The position numbers and the translations under genes were made by a program. This document shows positions 1-4,388 of a DNA stretch of 5,861 nucleotides, in pieces (within the stretch, counting starts at the first letter, position 1; every line of letters starts with the position of its first letter). Under the pieces are notes generated by a model. That model saw only the letters and a program-made list of their open reading frames with translations. It did no database searches and had not been told where the DNA came from. Origin of the DNA: an uncultured Gemmatimonadota bacterium (GTDB lineage: Bacteria; Gemmatimonadota; Gemmatimonadetes; Gemmatimonadales; Gemmatimonadaceae); assembly GCA_946887155.1 (NCBI GenBank), contig CAMPKM010000200.1, forward strand, positions 1 to 5,861. Reading direction: 5' to 3'.

Positions 1-56
1 AATCGGGAATCGGGAATCGGGAATCGGGAATCGGGAATCGGGAATCGGGAATCGAG
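1..56. repeat. 7-bp tandem repeat (AATCGGG), seven perfect copies plus one degenerate copy
   Basis: Seven consecutive perfect AATCGGG units occupy 1-49, followed by one copy with a single change (AATCGAG, 50-56). The array starts at the window edge, so it may be longer. It lies 27 bp upstream of the GTG start of the exported protein at 83. The same heptamer family (GGGAATC/GGGAAGC) reappears inside a coding region at 5594-5621. No coding function is visible here. Confidence 0.95.
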
Positions 57-82
57 AATACGGTCACCAACACACACTCACC

Positions 83-847
83 GTGAATATTCGAATCTTG
101 TTGCTCGTTGCCGGCGCTGCTTTGGCGCTGCCGGTTCGGGCACAGCAGCCTTCGGACGGACGGGCGGTTCTTCAGCAGATGCATGCTGCCTACGACGGCA
201 AGTGGTACCGGACGCTCACGTTCGTGCAGCGGACCGTCTTTCACAGGCCTGATGGCTCCGCGAGTACGCAGACGTGGTACGAATCCGTCAGCGGTCCGTC
301 GCTGCTGCGCATCGATCTCGACAGCGCGACGTCCGGCGACGGCACGCTCTACACGCGCGATTCCACGTTCGTGGTGCGAAATGGAGCTGTCGTCAGGCGG
401 AACGCCAACGGCAATCCGTTCATGCCGCTCATCATGGGCGTCTACCTCCAGCCCGTTGAACGCACGGTGGAAGAACTCGAGCAGCACGAGATGGACCTGA
501 CCAAGGTGCACCGCGCCACCTGGCATGGTCGACCGGCCTGGGTCGTCGGAGCGGAATCGCCATCCGACACCACGTCGCCGCAATTCTGGATCGACACCGA
601 ACGCCTCGTCCTCGTCCGGATGGTGCTCCGCGCCGGCTCGGGCACCGCGTTCGATGTGGACGTCGGCGGTTACGAACGCGCCGGCAACGCCTGGTTAGGC
701 ACCCGAATCATGATGAAATCGAACGGTCGCGTGATCCAGGAAGAACATTACCAGGACTGGAAGGTCGGCGTGCCGCTCGACCCAGCGTTGTTCGACCCCG
801 CCAGATGGCTGACAGCGCAGCATTGGGCAACGCAACCGCCAGTCTGA
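83..847 (+). CDS. Exported LolA-like (outer-membrane lipoprotein-sorting-like) protein, function unknown
   Basis: This 254-residue protein begins at a GTG and ends at TGA. An N-terminal signal peptide is clear: MNIR, a hydrophobic run at residues 5-16, then an A-x-A-like site with VRA at 18-20 and cleavage probably before Q21. The mature protein is therefore likely periplasmic or surface-exposed. It alternates short strands and turns. The blocks 'KWYRTLTFVQRT' (about 40-51), 'FWID' (about 167) and 'LVLVRM' (about 175) resemble the antiparallel sheet of LolA/LolB-like proteins, which bind lipoprotein acyl chains or other lipids. The resemblance is by eye and remote, so the exact substrate is unknown. 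I see no Shine-Dalgarno motif before the GTG, so the start rests on the signal peptide. The upstream repeat array ends only 27 bp away. A Leu-Gly pair near residue 205 uses the rare codon TTA. Alternative: an uncharacterised periplasmic protein of another beta fold. Confidence 0.8.
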   Translation: MNIRILLLVAGAALALPVRAQQPSDGRAVLQQMHAAYDGKWYRTLTFVQRTVFHRPDGSASTQTWYESVSGPSLLRIDLDSATSGDGTLYTRDSTFVVRNGAVVRRNANGNPFMPLIMGVYLQPVERTVEELEQHEMDLTKVHRATWHGRPAWVVGAESPSDTTSPQFWIDTERLVLVRMVLRAGSGTAFDVDVGGYERAGNAWLGTRIMMKSNGRVIQEEHYQDWKVGVPLDPALFDPARWLTAQHWATQPPV

Positions 848-860
848 AGCCGCCCGTCGA

Positions 861-903
861 TTCACGATCTCCCGGGCTCACGATTTCACGTCACCATTCA
901 CCG
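861..903. repeat. Degenerate TCACG-core repeat just after the stop codon
   Basis: TCACGAT occurs at 862-868 and 878-884, and TCACG again at 886. The spacings are 16 and 8 bp, an 8-bp register. TCACC follows at 891 and 898. The stretch begins 14 bp after the stop codon of the preceding gene. The same TCACG core makes up the 12-bp array at 3367-3446 and, as CGTGA, the 8-bp array at 2903-2958. Confidence 0.5.
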
Positions 904-923
904 TTTCCAAGCCCGCAGAAACG

Positions 924-955
924 AAAAAAGCGCCAGCTCCATTCGGAGGGCGCTT
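924..955 (-). terminator. Intrinsic terminator of the tRNA-Ala transcript
   Basis: Read on the minus strand, a 7-bp stem (AAGCGCC at 955-949 with GGCGCTT at 934-928) continues after a 2-nt bulge (935-936) into a 4-bp stem CTCC/GGAG closing a GAAT tetraloop. The hairpin runs directly into six U residues (positions 929-924, A on the plus strand). This is a textbook rho-independent terminator and lies 93 bp beyond the 3' end of the tRNA gene. Confidence 0.85.
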
Positions 956-1048
956 CACCGTAACTGGATCCCAGGTTCGCCGTGCTCACCGCCATTGGAA
1001 CTCTACGTCCTACCGGACGGCGGCCGGCTGTATACCCGGGAAAATCTA

Positions 1049-1121
1049 TGGAGCTGAGGGGAGTCGAACCCCTGACCTCTGCAGTGCGATTGCAGCGCTC
1101 TCCCAACTGAGCTACAGCCCC
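1049..1121 (-). tRNA. tRNA-Ala, anticodon CGC
   Basis: A complete 73-nt cloverleaf reads on the minus strand: 7-bp acceptor stem (GGGGCTG with CAGCTCC), D arm GCTC/GAGC, anticodon stem CTGCA/TGCAG with loop ATCGCAC, variable loop AGGTC, and T arm AGGGG/CCCCT with TTCGACT. The anticodon CGC is at 1088-1086 and reads the alanine codon GCG. The G3:U70 wobble pair, the main alanine identity element, is present, and the discriminator base is A. The gene does not encode the 3' CCA: TAG follows the discriminator directly. The CCA must therefore be added after 3' trimming, the situation in which bacterial ribonuclease Z acts. A gene for that enzyme lies at 1982-2920. An intrinsic terminator follows at 955-924. 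Confidence 0.97.
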
Positions 1122-1181
1122 TTACGGGAGCGCGCCACGTTCTGATTCATCCGGTCGCACTCCGGCCTTCTAACAATACGA

Positions 1182-1197
1182 CCCCGCTCGCGCGGGG
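1182..1197 (-). other. GC-rich hairpin between the KGG gene and tRNA-Ala, possible weak terminator
   Basis: CCCCGC and GCGGGG form a perfect 6-bp stem around a 4-nt loop. On the minus strand the next ten bases contain six T but no continuous run, so it could be a weak terminator for the KGG transcript entering from 1377. A 6-bp inverted repeat TGACAC/GTGTCA (1206-1211 and 1222-1227) lies just beside it. Apart from these and the hairpin at 1335-1361, I see nothing in the 1122-1376 gap. Confidence 0.35.
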
Positions 1198-1334
1198 CCG
1201 ACCGTTGACACAAACCTACGAGTGTCAGGCCGGAAGTCAACTCGTTCAAACACTCGACGACTGGGAGGGTTCCACGTAACTACTCGCGGTACTTCCAGTT
1301 GCGGCGTCGGACGAACTTACCCCGGCAGGCCGGC

Positions 1335-1361
1335 GGCTGCGGTCAAACCACGACCGCAGCC
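1335..1361 (-). terminator. Perfect 10-bp hairpin after the KGG gene (terminator-like, no U tract)
   Basis: GGCTGCGGTC (1335-1344) and GACCGCAGCC (1352-1361) are perfect inverted repeats around a 7-nt loop. The hairpin begins 15 bp downstream of the TAA of the minus-strand KGG gene. No T-run follows on either strand, so it may be a terminator lacking a U tract or an element that protects the mRNA 3' end. Confidence 0.5.
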
Positions 1362-1376
1362 ATCACGACCTTCGGG

Positions 1377-1763
1377 TTACGGAAGGTCAGCGCTGAGTGG
1401 CGCCGACGGGCGATTCGATACCAGCGGCGACCGCGGGGTGGACGAAGGAATCCCTTCGCGACTCACCGAAACCGCCGTCTCACGATCCTGGAACCGGGGC
1501 GCCCCATTCGTAGCCGAAGCCTGCTGCGCCGCGAGCTGACGCGCACGGCCGCGGGCCTCACCACCGGCCCGGCCGATGGCTTCCATGTGAGCACGATCGC
1601 GGCTCACGACTTCCCCACCCTTCCGGCCAGCACGACGAGCCTCGTCGGCCGTCCATTCATGGGCTGTTCCCTTCGCATGCGCGGCCTTACCACCCTTGCT
1701 GGCGATATCCCGCTGCCGCGAGGGATCCATCGACGCGAAACCTCTTTTGCTTTTCCCGCTCAT
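1377..1763 (-). CDS. KGG-motif (stress-induced acidophilic repeat, PF10685-type) small protein
   Basis: This 128-residue, basic, Ala/Arg/Gly-rich protein is probably cytosolic. The KGG repeat family is recognisable from SKGGKAAHAKG (22-32), GRKGGEVVSRDR (46-57) and GRAGGEARG (64-72), with the intervening helix RAHMEAIG. Related proteins (for example YciG and GsiB types) are associated with general stress or desiccation responses. Their mechanism is poorly known and they are probably largely disordered. The ATG at 1763 is preferred over an in-frame upstream ATG at 1802 because GGGAGGG lies 3 nt before it and the family-like sequence MSGKSKRGF begins there. Residues 84-128 are a low-complexity Ser/Pro/Arg tail without KGG motifs, possibly a lineage extension. 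The gene diverges from ribonuclease Z and is followed by a 10-bp hairpin. Confidence 0.85.
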   Translation of the reverse strand: MSGKSKRGFASMDPSRQRDIASKGGKAAHAKGTAHEWTADEARRAGRKGGEVVSRDRAHMEAIGRAGGEARGRARQLAAQQASATNGAPRFQDRETAVSVSREGIPSSTPRSPLVSNRPSAPLSADLP

Positions 1764-1807
1764 AGGCCCTCCCACAGGCAATGAAGTCGGGTGAAATCGC
1801 ACCGGTC

Positions 1808-1836
1808 ATTCGATCCGGTACGCTGCCAGCACACAA
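1808..1836 (-). promoter_or_regulatory. Candidate sigma70-type promoter of the KGG gene
   Basis: On the minus strand TTGTGT (1836-1831) and TCGAAT (1813-1808) are separated by exactly 17 nt. The predicted start of transcription, near 1801, gives a 5' leader of about 38 nt that includes the GGGAGGG ribosome site. The -35 matches the consensus only in its first three bases and the -10 in four of six, so this is tentative. Confidence 0.3.
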
Positions 1837-1944
1837 TCACCGGCAACCGCCCTTGACGCACCCGCTGATTATGGATCGCTACCTGAAGCACGTCTGCAAC
1901 CTGTATCACACACACACTGCAACATCGACAACCAACTCCCAAGA

Positions 1945-1973
1945 AAGACCTGCAACAATCGCGTTACTATATT
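1945..1973 (+). promoter_or_regulatory. Candidate promoter of rnz producing a near-leaderless mRNA
   Basis: TATATT (1968-1973) matches the -10 consensus in five of six bases and sits in one of the few AT-rich patches in the window. The best -35 at 17-nt spacing is AAGACC (1945-1950), which is poor. Transcription would start near 1980, only 0-3 nt before the ATG at 1982. This agrees with the lack of any Shine-Dalgarno motif there. Three CTGCAAC direct repeats (1894, 1917, 1950) lie upstream or overlap the -35 region. Confidence 0.4.
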
Positions 1974-1981
1974 TGTCCCGC

Positions 1982-2920
1982 ATGCCGCTAAGCCTCCGAT
2001 TCCTCGGCACTTCCGCTGCGCGACCCACCGTGGAACGGAACGTCGCTTCGATCGCGCTGCTCCGCGAAGGAGAAGCGTTTCTCTTCGACTGCGGCGAAGG
2101 CACCCAGCGCCAGATGATGCGCTACGGAATCACCTTCAACATCGACGACGTTTTCTTCACTCACTTTCACACCGACCACCTGCTCGGCATCGTTGGTCTG
2201 ATGCGCACGATGTCACTGCAAGGTCGCACTGACCCGCTGCGCCTCTGGGGACCGCCTGGCGCCGAGCGAATGATCAAGCGCGCAGAATCACTTGGTTCGG
2301 AGCGACTGTCATTCGGAATCGAAATTCGCGAACTAGCGCCCGGTGACGCCATTCCCCGAAAGGAGTACCTCATCCATACCTTTGCGTTGGATCATCGTGG
2401 TCCTCCGAGCATCGGATATGTGATCGCCGAGAAGGAACGGCGCGGACGGTTCAACCCCGAACTTGCTGCTGAGCTCGGTATTCCCGAGGGCCCACTCTGG
2501 GGCCGAATCCATAAGGGCGAGTCGATCACACTGCCCGACGGAAAGGTGATTCACCCGTCGGTACTTGTCGGTGAGACTCGAGCCGGAAGAAAGGTCGTAA
2601 TCACTGGAGATACAAGGCCTTGCGCCGAGACGATCCTCGCGGCCCAAGGTGCCGACCTGCTGGTCCATGAATCGACTTTCGGCGACGAAGAAGCCGCGCG
2701 GGCGGTCGAAACGGGCCACTCAACCGCGAAAGAAGCCGCTCAAGTCGCGAAGATGGCCGGGGTGCGCAAACTCGTGCTTACGCATGTGTCCGCCAGGTAC
2801 GCCCGCGACGCGAAGGAGCTCGAGAGCGAAGCGCAGTCAGTGTTCCCGGCCAGCAGAGTGGCGCGCGACGGCTACGAGGTCGACGTGCCGTTCAGGGAAG
2901 TTGAGGTCGTGAAGTCGTGA
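1982..2920 (+). CDS. rnz: Ribonuclease Z (tRNA 3' endonuclease)
   Basis: This 312-residue cytosolic zinc metallo-beta-lactamase-fold endonuclease trims the 3' trailers of precursor tRNAs so that CCA can be added. The signature HFHTDH is at 61-66. The zinc ligands H61, H63, D65, H66, H138 (LDHRGPP), D210 (TGDTRP) and H268 (LTHVSARY) are all present with the spacing of the B. subtilis enzyme. HESTF (229-233) and H246 (GHST) are the other conserved active-site blocks. Residues about 154-197 correspond to the flexible tRNA-binding exosite arm. The reading frame is open upstream to an ATG at 1781, but the family's N-terminus (PLSLRFLGTSAARPT) begins at the ATG at 1982, which gives the usual length of about 310 residues. 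No ribosome site is seen, and the mRNA may be nearly leaderless. The last codons and the stop lie in an 8-bp tandem repeat. Confidence 0.96.
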   Translation: MPLSLRFLGTSAARPTVERNVASIALLREGEAFLFDCGEGTQRQMMRYGITFNIDDVFFTHFHTDHLLGIVGLMRTMSLQGRTDPLRLWGPPGAERMIKRAESLGSERLSFGIEIRELAPGDAIPRKEYLIHTFALDHRGPPSIGYVIAEKERRGRFNPELAAELGIPEGPLWGRIHKGESITLPDGKVIHPSVLVGETRAGRKVVITGDTRPCAETILAAQGADLLVHESTFGDEEAARAVETGHSTAKEAAQVAKMAGVRKLVLTHVSARYARDAKELESEAQSVFPASRVARDGYEVDVPFREVEVVKS

Positions 2921-2958
2921 AGTCGTGAGGACGTGAAGTCGTGAGGACGTGAGGTCGA
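2903..2958. repeat. 8-bp tandem repeat (GAAGTCGT) running through the rnz stop codon
   Basis: Seven contiguous octamers are visible: GAGGTCGT, GAAGTCGT twice, GAGGACGT, GAAGTCGT, GAGGACGT and GAGGTCGA. The TGA stop of rnz (2918-2920) is formed by the junction of the second and third units. The array therefore encodes the last residues (EVVKS) and continues for 38 bp into the intergenic space. Shifted by two bases the unit reads CGTGAAGT, which shares the CGTGA core of the other arrays. Confidence 0.9.
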
Positions 2959-2987
2959 CTCCTCAGCTCATGAATTCATCAACGCCA

Positions 2988-3266
2988 TCAGTTCATGTCG
3001 CGAAAAGCGTAGTCGCGATTCGCGCTCACCATCATGCTGCGGCGGAAAAGCCGCGCGATCTCATCGTCCGTCAGCGCTTCCATCACGGTATTCGTCGTCA
3101 GGCGCTCGCGCGGATCCGTGGTCTTCGCGGAGTTGATCCATGCATAACGATCGAGCCGCGAAGTCTGGCCATCAGGATGCTTGAACAGCAGCATCGCACT
3201 ACTGTGGCTCGGCAGCTGCACGACCACGTTCCACTTGATTCCGTCGCCCGACTGATAGACACGCAT
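2988..3266 (-). CDS. Small conserved-looking hypothetical protein (92 residues), function unknown
   Basis: I do not recognise a named family. The protein has no signal peptide or membrane segment and looks like a compact cytosolic alpha/beta protein. Residues 1-44 suggest beta strands (KWNVVVQLP, AMLLFKHPDG, TSRLDRYAWI), and 54-80 suggest helices ending in an EIARLFRRSM segment. The ATG at 3266 was chosen because an in-frame extension to 3344 would be encoded by the 8-bp repeat at 3271-3318 and is Ser/Leu low-complexity. No Shine-Dalgarno motif is visible. The ordered hydrophobic pattern and conserved-looking turns (HPDG, LDRY) argue for a real gene. It converges with rnz, leaving 67 bp of mostly repeat DNA. 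It lies 202 bp downstream of the DUF2203 gene on the same strand and could be co-transcribed with it. Confidence 0.65.
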   Translation of the reverse strand: MRVYQSGDGIKWNVVVQLPSHSSAMLLFKHPDGQTSRLDRYAWINSAKTTDPRERLTTNTVMEALTDDEIARLFRRSMMVSANRDYAFRDMN

Positions 3267-3270
3267 GTGT

Positions 3271-3318
3271 GAGTTGACGAGTTGACTGGATGACGAGCTA
3301 ACGAGTTGAAGAGCTGAG
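3271..3318. repeat. Second 8-bp tandem repeat (GAGTTGAC), six units, partly degenerate
   Basis: Six octamers in perfect register read GAGTTGAC, GAGTTGAC, TGGATGAC, GAGCTAAC, GAGTTGAA and GAGCTGAG. The array starts 4 bp upstream of the ATG (minus strand) of the 92-residue protein, where a ribosome binding site would be expected, and may therefore affect its translation. Confidence 0.8.
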
Positions 3319-3366
3319 GAATTACCCACATCCCATGCCCCCACGCTTCCCTACTTACAATCCCCC

Positions 3367-3446
3367 ACTCACGCCCCCATTCACGATCCCATTCACGCCT
3401 TAATTCACGCTCGAATTCACGCTCGAATTCACGCTCCAATTCACGA
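3367..3446. repeat. 12-bp tandem repeat (AATTCACGCTCG), seven units
   Basis: The core TCACG recurs at 3369, 3381, 3393, 3405, 3417, 3429 and 3441, an exact 12-bp period. An eighth copy at 3459 is offset to 18 bp. The central units AATTCACGCTCG are almost identical and the outer ones decay. The array lies in the 202-bp gap just beyond the stop codon of the DUF2203 gene (3469), on its 3' side. Translated in one minus-strand frame it gives a four-residue EREF-type repeat, but that frame has no start or ribosome site of its own and I do not call it a gene. Confidence 0.9.
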
Positions 3447-3468
3447 AGTTCAGTCCCTTCACGACCCC

Positions 3469-3873
3469 CTATTCTCCTATCTCCTGCCTCCCCGCATACC
3501 CATCCGTGACCTCGTGCCAGAACTTGACGGCGTCTTCGTCGAGCTTCCAGCACAGGCAGATCACGCGGCCTTCGCGCTCGCCAGGGAAATCGACCAGCCC
3601 CTGCTCGAATCCCTTGAAGTCGACGCCCAGTTCGCGCAGCTCGACCAGGTAACCTTCGATCTCCGCCGCGAGCCGCTTGATCTCGGACTCGAGCCCGGTC
3701 AGCTGGCTCGTCGGAGAGTCGGCGCGTGTCCAGGTCGCTGCGCTCTCGAACTCCCTGACCTTGGCGGTCCAGTTCCGGTGCGCGTCCACGATGTCGCGCA
3801 CGATCCGCCTGACGAGCGGCAACATCTTGTTGGCCTGCTCCACCGTAAACGTTCGCGTCATCGCTGCACTCAT
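3469..3873 (-). CDS. DUF2203 family protein
   Basis: This 134-residue cytosolic protein matches the DUF2203 family over its whole length. It has the N-terminal TFTVEQANKMLPLVRRIV block (residues 8-25), a long helical and probably coiled-coil middle (about 55-82), then GVDFKGFEQGLVDFP (83-97), VICLCWK (104-110), FWHE (118-121) and GYAGRQ (125-130). The biochemical role of the family is not known. The ATG at 3873 overlaps the TGA of the upstream thioesterase as ATGA, and GGAG lies 8 nt before it inside the thioesterase gene. Translational coupling is therefore likely. A second ATG four codons in (MTRTF) is possible but less favoured. This is the last gene of the four-gene operon. Its TAG is followed by the repeat-rich region 3271-3463, and no classical terminator is visible. 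Confidence 0.9.
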   Translation of the reverse strand: MSAAMTRTFTVEQANKMLPLVRRIVRDIVDAHRNWTAKVREFESAATWTRADSPTSQLTGLESEIKRLAAEIEGYLVELRELGVDFKGFEQGLVDFPGEREGRVICLCWKLDEDAVKFWHEVTDGYAGRQEIGE

Positions 3874-4388
3874 GCCTTGAACTCCCGCGTGTTCTTCTCT
3901 TCCTGCTCCTTCTCCTCGAGCCGCCGGCGCCGTCGCTCCACCGCGGCCTGGTACCGCCTGATCTCGTCCGGCGTCTCCGGCTTCAGGTCCGGCACTTCGA
4001 GCGGGCGACCGGCACGATCGACCGCCACGAAGGTGAGATAACACGAATTCGTGTGACGCCGCCGGCCGGTCTGCAGATCCTCGGCTTCCACCCGTACACC
4101 AATCTCCATGGAAGTGCGACCGACGTAGTTCACGCTGGCTTTCATCACCACCAGGTCGCCAAGATGAATCGGCTCCCGGAAGTCTACGCGATCGATCGAA
4201 GCCGTGACACAACTCGCCCGCGCGTGCCGGATCGCGGCGACCGCGGCCGTCTTGTCCATCATCGCCATCACCACGCCGCCGAACACGTGACCCAGGTTGT
4301 TGGCATCACCCGGCATCATGATCTCACTCGTCTCGTGATGCGACTCACGGACAGTCCTCGTCAGGCGACCGCGCGACGGCTCACTCAC
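3870..4388 (-). CDS. Hotdog-fold acyl-CoA thioesterase (YciA/BACH-type)
   Basis: This 172-residue cytosolic enzyme is predicted to hydrolyse acyl-CoA to free acid and CoA. The hallmark is PGDANNLGHVFGGVVMAMMD at residues 26-45, where N30 and D45 align with the catalytic Asn and Asp of this family and GHVFGG forms the start of the hotdog helix. The blocks TASIDRVDFREPIHLGD (62-78) and NYVGRTSMEIGVRVEAED (87-104) are also typical. Residues about 137-172 form a highly charged Arg/Glu tail. The start is a GTG at 4388 that overlaps the TGA of the aminotransferase as GTGA, with GAGGTG 4 nt upstream. The gene overlaps DUF2203 by 4 bp at its 3' end. Members of this group accept a range of chain lengths, so the natural substrate cannot be read from the sequence. 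Confidence 0.93.
   Translation of the reverse strand: MSEPSRGRLTRTVRESHHETSEIMMPGDANNLGHVFGGVVMAMMDKTAAVAAIRHARASCVTASIDRVDFREPIHLGDLVVMKASVNYVGRTSMEIGVRVEAEDLQTGRRRHTNSCYLTFVAVDRAGRPLEVPDLKPETPDEIRRYQAAVERRRRRLEEKEQEEKNTREFKA

Noticed and set aside
891..1106. Minus-strand open frame across the tRNA
   Set aside because: It overlaps almost the whole tRNA-Ala gene and its terminator, so it is not a protein gene.
1205..1233. Perfect TTGACA on the plus strand as a -35 promoter element
   Set aside because: No -10-like hexamer occurs at 16-18 bp spacing and no plus-strand gene follows.
1222..1784. Plus-strand open frames opposite the KGG gene
   Set aside because: They are Arg/Pro/Thr-rich antisense frames in GC-rich DNA, with no ribosome site or family similarity. 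The minus-strand KGG motif explains the region.
2950..2979. Small hairpin TGAGG/CCTCA and palindrome ATGAATTCAT as a terminator between rnz and the small gene
   Set aside because: The stems are only 5 bp and no T-run follows on either strand; the sequence is largely repeat-derived.
3367..3446. Possible CRISPR array
   Set aside because: The units are only 12 bp and directly adjacent, with no unique spacers and no cas genes nearby.
3098..3553. Long minus-strand frame with a striking Glu-Arg-Glu-Phe style four-residue repeat
   Set aside because: It is the 12-bp tandem array read in one frame, joined to out-of-frame parts of the DUF2203 and small-protein genes. It has no start signal of its own and 12 is divisible by 3, so any frame appears repetitive.
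3874..4212. Upstream extension of DUF2203 to an ATG at 4212
   Set aside because: The extra 113 residues are antisense-like low-complexity sequence within the thioesterase gene. The ATGA overlap and family N-terminus place the start at 3873.
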